From Pseudomonas marincola (lineage in GTDB: Bacteria > Pseudomonadota > Gammaproteobacteria > Pseudomonadales > Pseudomonadaceae), in assembly GCF_900116605.1 (NCBI RefSeq), contig NZ_FPBC01000012.1, forward strand, positions 13,063-77,062: a stretch of 64,000 nt of DNA, in the 5' to 3' direction. Below are positions 7,967 through 16,324 of the stretch, one piece after another. The notes under the pieces were generated by a model. It made no database searches. It was not told the DNA's origin and saw only the letters and a program-made list of their open reading frames with translations. A program made the translations under genes and the position numbers. Every line of letters begins with the position of its first letter. The stretch's first letter is position 1.

Positions 7967-10246
7967 TTACGCCTGGATATCTGACGCCGGGTTTATCATG
8001 CGGCCGAGGCCAAGATTACGCAGCGCGAGTTGCAAGGTACTGTCGACCAAGTGCGGGTTGTCGATCTTCATCACCTTGCTCAACAAGTCCTGAGCCTTGG
8101 TCATGGTCACCTGACGCAACAGCCACTTGACCTTGGGCAGGTTGGTGGCGTTCATCGACAGGCTGTCAAAACCCATCGCGGTCAGCAGCACAGCCGCCGC
8201 CGGGTCACCGGCCATTTCGCCGCAAATGCTCACCGGCTTACCTTCTGCGTGGGCATCTTCGACCACTTTCATCAGCGCTTGCAGCACGGCCGGATGGTAG
8301 AAGTCGTAAAGGTCCGCTACGCGTGGATTGTTGCGGTCCACGGCCAGCAGGTATTGGGTCAGGTCGTTGGAACCGACCGAGAGGAAGTCGACCTGACGCG
8401 CCAATTCACGAGTCTGGTAAACCGCCGCCGGGATTTCGATCATTACACCGATGGGCGGCAATGGCACATCCGTGCCTTCGTCACGCACTTCGCCCCACGC
8501 CCGGTGAATCAGGTGCAGGGCTTCTTCAAGCTCCTGAACGCCGGAAATCATCGGTAGCAGAATCCGCAGGTTGTTCAGCCCTTCGCTGGCCTTGAGCATG
8601 GCGCGGGTTTGCACCAGGAAGATTTCCGGGTGATCGAGGGTCACGCGAATGCCGCGCCAGCCCAAGAACGGGTTGTCTTCTTTAATCGGGAAATACGACA
8701 GCGCTTTGTCACCGCCAATGTCCAGGCTGCGCATGGTCACGGGCAGCGGATGGAAGGCCTGTAACTGCTCGCGGTAAATCGCCAGTTGTTCTTTTTCGCT
8801 GGGGAAGCGCTCGTTGATCATGAACGGCACTTCGGTGCGGTACAAACCCACACCTTCGGCGCCACGCTCCTGCGCCCGGGCTACATCGGCAAGCAAGCCG
8901 GTGTTGACCCACAACGGCATGCGATGGCCATCGAGGGTTTCGCACGGCAACGCACGCAGCGCATCGAGGCCCTGACTGAGCTGGCGCTCTTCCTCAACCA
9001 CATCGGCGTATTGCTTGCGCAGCAACTCACTGGGGTTGGTGAATACTTCGCCGTGATAACCGTCGATGATCAGCTGAATGCCGTCGATCTTCGAATACGG
9101 CAGATCAACCGCACCCATCACCGTCGGAATACCCATGGCACGGGCAAAAATGGCCACGTGCGAGTTACCCGAACCGAGTACTGAGACCAGACCGACCAAC
9201 TTGCCTTCCGGAACCTCGCCGAGCATCGACGGCGACAGTTCTTCACTGACCAGAATGGTGTTGTCGGGATAGGTAAGCGTCTGCTGGCGCGCCTGCTGCA
9301 GATAAGCCAGCAAACGCCGCCCGAGATCTTTTACATCGGATGCACGCTCACGCAGGTAGGCGTCATCCATCAATTCAAAGCGATTAACGTGCTCGCTCAC
9401 AACCTGGCGCAATGCGCCTTGCGCCCATTGGCCGGTCTTGATGACCTTGACCACTTCATTTCCGAGGGCGGCGTCTTCGAGCATCATCAGATAAACATCA
9501 AACAGTGCGCGCTCTTCCTTGCGCAACTGAGTGGCCATTTTCGCCGAAAGTGCGCGCATATCACGGCGAACACCTTCTAATGCAGTCGAAAACAGCGCTA
9601 ATTCAGCTTCAACGTCGTCAACATGTTTGTCCGGTACAACTTCCAGGTCTGCGGGAGGTAGCACAACTACAGCCGTGCCCACTGCCGCGCCTGGCGACCC
9701 CGGCACGCCGACGAACTTGGCCTCCTGAATCCCTTTACCCTGTCGCCCCAGACCGCGAATGGAACCGGTGGCTTCAGCGTGAGCGATTACCCCAGCAAGC
9801 TGCGCGCTCATCGTTACGAGGAAGGCTTCTTCACCCTCATCGAACTGGCGACGCTCTTTTTGCTGGATAACCAGAACACCCATCACCCGACGATGGTGAA
9901 TGATCGGTGAACCGAGGAATGAGGCATAACGCTCCTCGCCGGTTTCAGCGAAGTAGCGATAACGCGGGTGAGCGGCGGCATCTTCGAGGTTGAGCGGCTC
10001 TTCGCGCGTACCAACCAAACCCACTAGGCCCTCGTTCGGGGCCATGCTGACCTTGCCAATCGAGCGCTTGTTAAGGCCGTCGGTGGCCATCAGCACAAAG
10101 CGATTGGTTTCCGGGTCGAGCAAATAAACCGAGCAGACCTGGCTGCCCATGGCCTCTTTTACGCGCTGCACGATAATGCCCAACGCCGACTTGAGATCCT
10201 TGGCGGCGTTTACTTCCTGGACAATTTTGCGCAGCGTATTGAGCAT
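7967..10246 (-). CDS. ptsP: PEP-protein phosphotransferase PtsP (EI-Ntr)
   Basis: 759 aa, the full length of EI-Ntr. A GAF domain fills residues about 1-165, followed by the EI N-terminal domain, the phosphohistidine domain (active-site His363 in SGNSHVAIFARAMG) and the PEP-binding barrel with SVGSNDLTQYLL and CGEMAGDP. It autophosphorylates from PEP and passes phosphate to NPr (PtsO) in the nitrogen-related phosphotransferase system; in Pseudomonas this affects nitrogen signalling, polyhydroxyalkanoate metabolism and virulence traits. It is the second gene after rppH, which ends 22 bases upstream on the same strand, the conserved rppH-ptsP pair. Confidence 0.97.
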   Translation of the reverse strand: MLNTLRKIVQEVNAAKDLKSALGIIVQRVKEAMGSQVCSVYLLDPETNRFVLMATDGLNKRSIGKVSMAPNEGLVGLVGTREEPLNLEDAAAHPRYRYFAETGEERYASFLGSPIIHHRRVMGVLVIQQKERRQFDEGEEAFLVTMSAQLAGVIAHAEATGSIRGLGRQGKGIQEAKFVGVPGSPGAAVGTAVVVLPPADLEVVPDKHVDDVEAELALFSTALEGVRRDMRALSAKMATQLRKEERALFDVYLMMLEDAALGNEVVKVIKTGQWAQGALRQVVSEHVNRFELMDDAYLRERASDVKDLGRRLLAYLQQARQQTLTYPDNTILVSEELSPSMLGEVPEGKLVGLVSVLGSGNSHVAIFARAMGIPTVMGAVDLPYSKIDGIQLIIDGYHGEVFTNPSELLRKQYADVVEEERQLSQGLDALRALPCETLDGHRMPLWVNTGLLADVARAQERGAEGVGLYRTEVPFMINERFPSEKEQLAIYREQLQAFHPLPVTMRSLDIGGDKALSYFPIKEDNPFLGWRGIRVTLDHPEIFLVQTRAMLKASEGLNNLRILLPMISGVQELEEALHLIHRAWGEVRDEGTDVPLPPIGVMIEIPAAVYQTRELARQVDFLSVGSNDLTQYLLAVDRNNPRVADLYDFYHPAVLQALMKVVEDAHAEGKPVSICGEMAGDPAAAVLLTAMGFDSLSMNATNLPKVKWLLRQVTMTKAQDLLSKVMKIDNPHLVDSTLQLALRNLGLGRMINPASDIQA

Positions 10247-10268
10247 GGCTCGGCTCTATCTGTTGGTT

Positions 10269-10748
10269 TCAGTCTCGCGCTAACAGGCGCGGGGCAAGTT
10301 CCTTAAGTGCACGACGATAAACTTCGCGCTTGAATGTAACCACTTGGCCTAACGGATACCAGTAACTAACCCATCGCCAGCCGTCAAATTCCGGCTTATT
10401 GGTCAGATCCATGCGCACCCGCTGCTCATCAGCGGTCAAACGCAGCAGAAACCATTTTTGCTTCTGGCCTATGCACAGCGGTTGGCTATGCGTACGCACG
10501 AGACGCTGGGGTAGACGATACCTCAACCAGCCCCGCGTGCAGGCGAGAATTTTCACATCCTTCTGTTCCAGCCCTACCTCTTCATTCAATTCGCGGTAGA
10601 GCGCTTCTTCGGGGGTTTCGTTGTCATTGATTCCACCCTGAGGAAACTGCCACGCGTCTTGGTTTATCCGACGCGCCCAAAGCACTTGGCCAGCATCATT
10701 GGTCAGAATGATGCCGACATTGGGGCGAAAACCATCAAGATCGATCAC
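10269..10748 (-). CDS. rppH: RNA pyrophosphohydrolase (Nudix)
   Basis: 159 aa. It removes pyrophosphate from the 5' triphosphate end of mRNA and so starts RNase E-dependent decay. The Nudix box runs from GGIND at residue 38 to REL..EEVGL at 60, with all catalytic glutamates present. An open frame continues 25 codons upstream, but the protein aligned by family begins at the GTG at 10748 (VIDLDGFRPNVG), giving exactly the 159 residues of pseudomonad RppH. A modest AGGG precedes it. It is cotranscribed with ptsP. Confidence 0.95.
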   Translation of the reverse strand: MIDLDGFRPNVGIILTNDAGQVLWARRINQDAWQFPQGGINDNETPEEALYRELNEEVGLEQKDVKILACTRGWLRYRLPQRLVRTHSQPLCIGQKQKWFLLRLTADEQRVRMDLTNKPEFDGWRWVSYWYPLGQVVTFKREVYRRALKELAPRLLARD

Positions 10749-10944
10749 GGCACACAACCCTGTAAACGCATGTTCCAGCATTGTTCCATAAAGGTTGTGA
10801 AAGCAGCAACGTGAGTGGCCCAAGAATTGCTCTGACTCTTAAAAGCGCAATTAAATCCCTGCCATTTACCCATTGAGGATTTTCCCTACACCCGCAAAAA
10901 TCGGTATTCTGAGCGCCCTCGACGTGACAAACAGAAGGTGCCCC

Positions 10945-11598
10945 GTGCGTTTAGCTTTATTTGACCTCGATAACACATTGCTCGGCGGTGACAGCGATCA
11001 CGCCTGGGGTGATTACCTGTGCGAGCGCGGGATACTCGATGGCGTAGCCTACAAGGCGCGTAACGACGAGTTTTATCAGGACTACCTGGCCGGCACCCTC
11101 AACCTGACCGACTACCTGAACTTCAGCCTCGAAATTCTTGGCCGCACCGAAATGGCCCAACTGCAAACCTGGCATCAGGAATTCATGCGCGACTGCGTCG
11201 AGCCGATCATTCTGGCCAAGGGCGAGGCCTTGCTGGCAGAGCACCGCGCCGCTGGCGACAAGATTCTGATTATCACCGCGACCAACCGCTTCGTCACCGC
11301 GCCAATCGCCAAACGCCTGGGTGTTGAAACCCTGCTGGCCACCGAATGCGAAATGCTCGACGGCCGCTACACCGGCCGCACCACAGACGTGCCGTGCTTC
11401 AAAGAAGGCAAAGTGACCCGTCTGCAGCGCTGGCTGCAAGAAAACAACATGACGCTGCAAGACAGCAGCTTCTATAGCGACTCAATGAACGACCTGCCCC
11501 TGCTCGAGCAAGTCACCCGCCCGGTGGCAGTAGACCCAGACCCAAAACTACGCGCCGAAGCCGAAAAACGCGGCTGGGAAATCATCTCCCTGCGCTAG
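10945..11598 (+). CDS. HAD-family phosphatase (SerB-like, IB subfamily)
   Basis: 217 aa. The N-terminus has the HAD motif DLDNT with nucleophile Asp7 and acid/base Asp9; motif II is the IITATN block and motif III/IV is DSMNDLPLL. This is the PSPase-like HAD-IB group (hydrolases of phosphoserine, histidinol phosphate or lysophospholipid phosphate); the substrate is unknown. The frame opens at 10873, but GTG at 10945 with GAAGG just upstream matches the family start. It is the gene found between rppH and the ilvA region in other pseudomonads. A strong palindromic terminator follows. Confidence 0.87.
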   Translation: MRLALFDLDNTLLGGDSDHAWGDYLCERGILDGVAYKARNDEFYQDYLAGTLNLTDYLNFSLEILGRTEMAQLQTWHQEFMRDCVEPIILAKGEALLAEHRAAGDKILIITATNRFVTAPIAKRLGVETLLATECEMLDGRYTGRTTDVPCFKEGKVTRLQRWLQENNMTLQDSSFYSDSMNDLPLLEQVTRPVAVDPDPKLRAEAEKRGWEIISLR

Positions 11599-11622
11599 CC
11601 CACCTTGTCGCACAGACACGGC

Positions 11623-11649
11623 AAATTGCGGCGCATGCGCCGCAATTTT
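11623..11649 (+). terminator. Terminator after HAD phosphatase
   Basis: A perfect 13-bp inverted repeat, AAATTGCGGCGCA and its complement, with essentially no loop beyond the central bases, ending in TTTT. Being A/T-flanked on both sides it could work in both directions. Confidence 0.85.
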
Positions 11650-11671
11650 AGTTTTGAACCAACGCAATACC

Positions 11672-11820
11672 ACCAACCAAAAACAGCCAGCACCCAGCGG
11701 GAAGTCAGCCATGACGGAAGCCGCGACGCGGATTCCATCCTCCAGTGAAAACGCCATCAAGGTATTCTCAATTAACCGGAGGATGGATAGCGGCGCAAAG
11801 CAACGCAATCCGTCGGACGA
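11672..11820. repeat. Repeat mosaic, copy A
   Basis: A diverged copy of the local unit: caaccaaaaacagccag, then gccatgacggaagccgcga, cggattccatcctcc, and after an unrelated spacer cggaggatggatagcgg and caatccgtcgga. Order and spacing match copies B-D, but the central hairpin is degraded, so this looks like the oldest copy. Confidence 0.55.
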
Positions 11821-11957
11821 TTTGCGCCACGCCACCAATCCCGAGTCGACCCGTAAGTCCTCCATAAAGCAGCCAACTCAAACATCCCCAAGCCGATCAC
11901 CAAAAGCCCAGACACCACCAACCGCCCCATTCCAGCCGGCCAAATGTAATCGTTGCG

Positions 11958-12125
11958 CCAGCGTTCAAAAATCAAAAAACCAATCAAAAGCAGACCGCGC
12001 ACAGCAGGCCATCCGCCATGTCGGAAGCCGCGATGCGGATTCCAACCTCCGCATTAACCGCGTGAGTCGAGGAGGATGGATTAGCCGCCACGCGGCGTAA
12101 TCCGTCATGACATTGCGTCGGGATG
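11958..12125. repeat. Repeat mosaic, copy B with intact palindrome
   Basis: Positions 11958-12051 repeat almost exactly at 12471-12565 (about 95 bp). It continues into cgtgagtcgaggaggatgg and an imperfect hairpin at 12078-12103: GGATTA-GCCGC paired with GCGGC-TAATCC with one bulged base. The unit closes with gtcatgacattgcgtcgg. No transposase is nearby. Confidence 0.75.
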
Positions 12126-12253
12126 ATGCACAAGCCGCGGGCGGATTCCATCGTCCGCATTCAGCCCAAACGCCGACCATCCCCAGCCGATCACATCCAG
12201 CCCAGACACCGCAAAGCGCCCCATTCCAGCCGGCCAAATGCAATCGTTGCGCA

Positions 12254-12450
12254 GTGGGTCGAGCCGCAGGGATGCGGCGAGAGTTGCGTTGGGCCAAGGA
12301 CGGCCCATCGCGACGTGCCCACGGAGCAACGATGGAATGCGGGAAGCCGAGCAAAGCGAGGCCCAATGGAGGGGCATAGATTTTTTGGTTACTTTTGCAT
12401 CGCGTGGCAAAAGTGACTCGCCGTAAGGGCGAAAAGGTGACCAGAGCACA
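12254..12450. repeat. Dispersed Pseudomonas-type intergenic element
   Basis: The stretch holds the blocks gcaaagcgaggcccaatgg, ttttttggttacttttgc, ggcaaaagtgactcgcc and gtaagggcgaaaaggtgacc. I recognise this order from a repeated intergenic element widespread in Pseudomonas and related genomes, often mis-annotated as small hypothetical proteins because one frame reads GIDFLVTFA..GKSDSP. I see no coding constraint here and treat it as a repeat. Family membership is from memory. Confidence 0.6.
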
Positions 12451-12470
12451 CCCGAAATCCGAGCTTAGCG

Positions 12471-12635
12471 CCAGCGTTCAAAAATCAAAAAATCAATCAA
12501 AAGCATACCGCGCCCCAGCAGGCCATCCGCCATGTCGGAAGCCGCGTTGCGGATTCCAACCTCCGTATAAATCGCGTAAGTCGCGGAGGATGGAGTAATC
12601 CGTCATAGCATTGCGTGGGCGGAATACATAATCCG
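12471..12635. repeat. Repeat mosaic, copy C
   Basis: This begins with the 95-bp direct repeat shared with copy B (11958-12051). After the ggaggatgg block it lacks the hairpin's first arm: ggatgg joins directly to agtaatccgtcatagc. It looks like copy B with the palindrome arm deleted. It ends in gcattgcgtgggcggaat. Confidence 0.7.
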
Positions 12636-12657
12636 GAAGATAAAAAATATTACGACA

Positions 12658-12885
12658 CCAATCAAAAGCAGACCGCGTCAGCGAGAAAGCCGTCATGACG
12701 GAAGCCGCGATGCGGATTCCATCCTCCGCATCAATCGCGTGAGTCGAGGGGGATGGATTCGCCATATAGGCCGCGTGAGTCGCGGAAAATGGATTCGCCA
12801 CATAAACCGCGTGGACCGCGGAGGATGGATTAGCCGCCACGCGGCGTAATCCGTCATGGCATTGCGTGGGTGGAATGCATAAACC
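12658..12885. repeat. Repeat mosaic, copy D with three 35-bp tandem units
   Basis: It opens with caatcaaaagcagaccgcgt and the gacggaagccgcgatgcgg block. Positions 12736-12841 are three tandem units of about 35 bp, each with ccgcgtg(a/g), a ggaggatgg-like block and a (t)tcgcca or ttagcc block. The last unit carries the full palindrome at 12827-12852, identical in its arms to that of copy B. Confidence 0.75.
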
Positions 12886-13007
12886 ATCGCCAGCATTAGC
12901 CCCGACAACCCCAAGCCGAGCACACCAAACCCAGCCTTCACCAAACGCACCTTACCAACAAGCCTAAAAAACTCGCTGCAAGACGCGCTTGCCGCCACCC
13001 CACTCAC
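12693..13007 (-). pseudogene. Remnant of a small membrane peptide fused to repeat
   Basis: A GTG at 13007, seven bases after the DUF2269 stop, opens a frame reading VSGVAASASCSEFFRLVGK, then a hydrophobic helix (GFGVLGLGLSGLMLAMV), then translated repeat rich in Arg, Ile, His and Pro (LIHPPRLTRLM type). The hydrophobic part occurs in two further copies on the same strand, around 11886-11958 and 12181-12252. I interpret it as the remains of a small membrane-protein gene whose 3' end was overrun by repeats. It has no clear ribosome site, and expression is doubtful. Confidence 0.35.
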
Positions 13008-13014
13008 ACAAAAG

Positions 13015-13455
13015 TTAAACCGGCTTGGCGCCCATCAATCCCATAATGGCCACCAACACAACCAAAATCAGCACCGCATAAACCAGGCACAAACGCACCA
13101 GCCCAGTCGGTGCTGGCGTCTCACCGAGCGCCTGCCAAACCCGCAAACGCCCCGACAACAACAGCCCCAGAATCACCATCAGCGCAAACAAGCCACTGCT
13201 CGCCAGCAGCCACATCTGACTCAACGGCAATGCCGTTTTATCCACCATCCAGTAACCACTGAACGGCAGCGTCAGCGCCAGCAAACCCAGCACTGGCAGG
13301 CTGATCATGCGGGTGCGCTTGATCTTGCGCTGCAACACCGCAGCATCACCGCCGCGCTTGGCTTTGAAAATCATGAAAAAGTGCGCCAGCAACCCAAGAA
13401 GCAGAAGTCCGGCAATTGCACTGTGGGCGATTTTGACCAGCTGATAATGTTCCAT
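13015..13455 (-). CDS. DUF2269-like four-helix membrane protein
   Basis: 146 aa with four hydrophobic segments at about 10-30, 48-68, 80-100 and 118-140. The layout and the HSAIAGLLLLGLLAHFF and FSGYWM blocks resemble the DUF2269/PA0332 group of predicted integral membrane proteins. It lies 14 bases beyond the ilvA stop and so is probably cotranscribed with ilvA, although nothing links it functionally to isoleucine synthesis. Function unknown. Confidence 0.8.
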   Translation of the reverse strand: MEHYQLVKIAHSAIAGLLLLGLLAHFFMIFKAKRGGDAAVLQRKIKRTRMISLPVLGLLALTLPFSGYWMVDKTALPLSQMWLLASSGLFALMVILGLLLSGRLRVWQALGETPAPTGLVRLCLVYAVLILVVLVAIMGLMGAKPV

Positions 13456-13469
13456 ATGCGCCTAGTTAG

Positions 13470-14984
13470 TTATCCAAGAAAAAGGGTGTAGGCCGGATTA
13501 TTACTTTCATCCCAATAGGGATAGCCGATTTCATCCAATGCTGCCGGCACCAGATGGCGCTCCTCGGCAGGCACTTGCAAGCCAGCCACTACACGGCCAT
13601 CAGCCGCGCCGTGGTTACGGTAGTGGAACATCGAAATATTCCAGCGCCCGCCCAGCTTCTGCAAAAAGTTGAAAAGTGCACCCGGACGCTCCGGGAACTC
13701 GAAGCGCAGCACAATCTCGTCACTGACCTTGGCCGCATGGCCGCCGACCATATGGCGGATATGCAGTTTGGCCAGCTCGTTATCAGTCAGGTCGATCACC
13801 GGGAAACCCTGACTGCTCAGGCTTTCGACCAGAGCCACGCGTGGGTCATTCTCGGGATGCGTCTGCACGCCGACAAAAATATGCGCTTCGCGGCCGGTGT
13901 GATATCGGTAATTGAACTCGGTGATCTGGCGCTTGCCGATTGCCTCGCAGAAGGTCTTGAAGCTGCCCGGCTGTTCGGGGATGGTGACCGCGATGATTGC
14001 CTCGCGGCCTTCACCCAACTCGGCGCGTTCAGCGACGTGGCGCAGGCGATCGAAATTGACGTTGGCGCCTGAGTCGATGCCAACCAAAACCTGATCACTG
14101 CAACCGCGGGTTTCGACGTACTTCTTGATACCGGCCACACTCAGTGCGCCCGCAGGCTCGGTGATCGAGCGGGTATCGTCGTAGATGTCCTTGATCGCCG
14201 CACAGATTTCATCGGTGCTGACGGTGATCACTTCATCGACATAATCTTTGCAGATATTGAAGGTATGCTCGCCAATCTGCGCCACGGCAACGCCATCCGC
14301 AAACAAGCCGACCTGGCTTAGCACCACGCGCTCGCCTGCGGCCATCGCAGCCTGCAAGCAATTGGAGTCGTCCGGCTCAACGCCGATTACGCGAATTTCC
14401 GGGCGCAGGTACTTCACATACGCAGCAATGCCGGCAATCAGGCCGCCACCGCCTACCGGTACAAAAATCGCGTCGATCCGGCCCGGATGCTGGCGCAGAA
14501 TCTCCATTGCCACGGTGCCTTGGCCGGCAATCGTGTGCGGGTCATCGTAAGGGTGAACATAAATGTAGCCCTTCTCGTTGACCAATTTCAGCGAGTGCGC
14601 GAGGGCCTCGGGGAAACTGTCTCCGTGCAACACCACTTTGCCGCCGCGTGAGCGAACGCCATTGACCTTGATCTCGGGAGTCGTCTTGGGCATCACGATT
14701 GTGGCCTTGACCCCAAGCACTTTGGCCGCAAGCGCCAGACCTTGCGCATGGTTGCCGGCCGAAGCTGTGACCACGCCACGCGCCTGTTCCTCGGGGCTGA
14801 GCTGGGCCAGCTTGTTATACGCGCCGCGAATCTTGAAAGAGAACACCGGCTGCAGATCTTCGCGTTTGAGCAGAATCTGATTGTGCAGACGCTCGGAAAG
14901 CTGGTTGGCAATTTGCAGGGGCGTTTCTACGGCTACATCGTAAACACGCGAGGTGAGGATCTTCTTGACGTACTGTTCGAGCAT
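13470..14984 (-). CDS. ilvA: Biosynthetic threonine dehydratase
   Basis: 504 aa. It converts L-threonine to 2-oxobutanoate with PLP, the committed step of isoleucine synthesis. The PLP lysine is in FSFKIRGAYNK near residue 51, and the glycine loop VGGGGLIAGIA binds the phosphate. Two C-terminal ACT-like domains start near IAVTIPEQPGSF and LRFEFPERPGAL; they mediate feedback inhibition by isoleucine and relief by valine. Full two-ACT length marks the biosynthetic, not catabolic, enzyme. I start at the ATG at 14984 (MLEQYVKKIL), three codons inside the longest frame. It diverges from rpiA. Confidence 0.96.
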   Translation of the reverse strand: MLEQYVKKILTSRVYDVAVETPLQIANQLSERLHNQILLKREDLQPVFSFKIRGAYNKLAQLSPEEQARGVVTASAGNHAQGLALAAKVLGVKATIVMPKTTPEIKVNGVRSRGGKVVLHGDSFPEALAHSLKLVNEKGYIYVHPYDDPHTIAGQGTVAMEILRQHPGRIDAIFVPVGGGGLIAGIAAYVKYLRPEIRVIGVEPDDSNCLQAAMAAGERVVLSQVGLFADGVAVAQIGEHTFNICKDYVDEVITVSTDEICAAIKDIYDDTRSITEPAGALSVAGIKKYVETRGCSDQVLVGIDSGANVNFDRLRHVAERAELGEGREAIIAVTIPEQPGSFKTFCEAIGKRQITEFNYRYHTGREAHIFVGVQTHPENDPRVALVESLSSQGFPVIDLTDNELAKLHIRHMVGGHAAKVSDEIVLRFEFPERPGALFNFLQKLGGRWNISMFHYRNHGAADGRVVAGLQVPAEERHLVPAALDEIGYPYWDESNNPAYTLFLG

Positions 14985-15137
14985 GGCGGGCATCGCAGGC
15001 GGCTAAATCAGGGAACCAACGAGTCTACCCCAGCCATCGGCTGTACGACCACACGAATACTGGGCTTTTAGCCCTCATTTCGCCGATCTTTGCCCATCGC
15101 CAACCAACACACCGCAACCGCCGACGGGCCGAACAGC

Positions 15138-15143
15138 TATAAT
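15138..15143 (+). promoter_or_regulatory. Probable rpiA -10 element
   Basis: A perfect TATAAT, in the context gctataatgcg, lies 34 bases before the rpiA ATG. The -35 region is poor. It sits in the ilvA/rpiA divergent intergenic region. Confidence 0.55.
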
Positions 15144-15177
15144 GCGCCCTCTCAGTTTCTTCTAAGTGGAACCCGGC

Positions 15178-15849
15178 ATGACCCAGGATCAACTCAAGCA
15201 AGCAGTCGCTCAGGCTGCAGTCGACTTCATCCTTCCAAAACTCGACGCCAAAAGCGTAGTTGGGGTCGGCACCGGCTCCACCGCCAACTGCTTCATTGAT
15301 GCATTGGCCAAACACAAGACCGAGTTCGATGGCGCCGTTGCCAGCTCCGAAGCCACCGCCGAGCGTTTGAAAGGCCATGGTATTCCGGTGTACGAGCTGA
15401 ACACCGTCAGCGACCTGGAGTTCTATGTCGACGGTGCCGACGAGAGCGATGAGCGCCTTAACCTGATTAAGGGCGGTGGCGCAGCGCTGACCCGCGAGAA
15501 AATCGTCGCGGCGGTGGCAAAGACATTTATCTGCATCGCCGACGCCAGCAAGCTGGTTCCAGTTCTGGGCACTTTCCCGCTGCCTGTCGAAGTGATCCCA
15601 ATGGCGCGCAGCCATGTGGCGCGTGAGCTGGTAAAGCTGGGCGGCGATCCGGTTTACCGCGAAGGCGTGATAACCGACAACGGCAACGTGATTCTCGATG
15701 TGTGGAACATGCAAATCGTTAATCCGGTCGAGCTGGAAGCCCAGATCAACGCCATCGTCGGTGTCGTCACCAACGGCCTGTTTGCTGCACGCTCAGCCGA
15801 CTTGCTCTTGCTCGGTACGCCTGAGGGCGTCAAGCAACTGGTCAAATAG
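15178..15849 (+). CDS. rpiA: Ribose-5-phosphate isomerase A
   Basis: 223 aa. It interconverts ribose 5-phosphate and ribulose 5-phosphate in the pentose phosphate pathway. GTGSTAN binds the phosphate, DGADE holds the catalytic acidic pair and KGGGAALTREKI is the conserved lysine block. The ATG at 15178 (MTQDQLKQAV) matches RpiA start sites; an in-frame GTG four codons earlier is not needed. It is divergent from ilvA. Confidence 0.97.
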   Translation: MTQDQLKQAVAQAAVDFILPKLDAKSVVGVGTGSTANCFIDALAKHKTEFDGAVASSEATAERLKGHGIPVYELNTVSDLEFYVDGADESDERLNLIKGGGAALTREKIVAAVAKTFICIADASKLVPVLGTFPLPVEVIPMARSHVARELVKLGGDPVYREGVITDNGNVILDVWNMQIVNPVELEAQINAIVGVVTNGLFAARSADLLLLGTPEGVKQLVK

Positions 15850-15924
15850 TGATGAGATGACCTGACCTCCTTGAAAATCCGGACTAGTCTTGGCTTGTCC
15901 CTACCACAAGGAGTGAGGTCATCC

Positions 15925-16257
15925 ATGGCCAGCAAATTTCATCTGAAGAAAGCTAAAGACGGTCAGTTCCACTTCAACCTGCTCGCCGGCAATGGCGAAA
16001 TCATCCTTACCAGCGAGATGTACAAAGCCAAGGACTCAGCCCTCAACGGGATCGAGTCAGTGCGCAAGAACTCGCAGCGTGAGGGTGCTTTTGAGGTTAA
16101 AGAGTCGAGCAACGCCAAGCACTACTTCGTACTGAAAGCGACCAATGGTCAGGTTGTTGGCCAAAGCCAGATGTACGCCAGTGCGTCGAGCTGCAAGGGT
16201 GGCGTTGAGTCGGTGCAGAAGAATGCACCAGAAGCCGTACTCAACGACGAAAGCTGA
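15925..16257 (+). CDS. YegP/DUF1508 two-repeat protein
   Basis: 110 aa made of two tandem DUF1508 units (about 5-52 and 56-103). The first has FHFNLLAGNGEIILTSE with MY; the second has HYFVLKATNGQVVGQSQMY. Each ends in a GxESV(R/Q)KN block. The family is a small beta-rich cytoplasmic fold like E. coli YegP; function is not established. CAAGGAG lies 12 bases before the ATG at 15925. A strong terminator follows, so it is a single-gene unit after rpiA. Confidence 0.88.
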   Translation: MASKFHLKKAKDGQFHFNLLAGNGEIILTSEMYKAKDSALNGIESVRKNSQREGAFEVKESSNAKHYFVLKATNGQVVGQSQMYASASSCKGGVESVQKNAPEAVLNDES

Positions 16258-16274
16258 ATTCACCCCAAGTAATC

Positions 16275-16310
16275 AAACGCCGAAGCCCAGGTTCTGAGCT
16301 TCGGCGTTTT
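16275..16310 (+). terminator. Terminator after the DUF1508 gene
   Basis: Stem AAACGCCGAAGC/GCTTCGGCGTTT with an 11-base loop and a terminal TTTT run. A/T flanks on both sides suggest it also serves the convergent CarP-like gene. Confidence 0.88.
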
Positions 16311-16324
16311 GCTGTGCGCGATGT

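Noticed and set aside
12107..12449. Several overlapping open frames of 60-115 codons in the repeat mosaic
   Set aside because: They are translations of repeat DNA (palindromic unit and dispersed element), differ between copies and have no ribosome sites.
11672..12885. CRISPR array
   Set aside because: Repeats here have varied length and spacing with no uniform spacers, and there are no cas genes.
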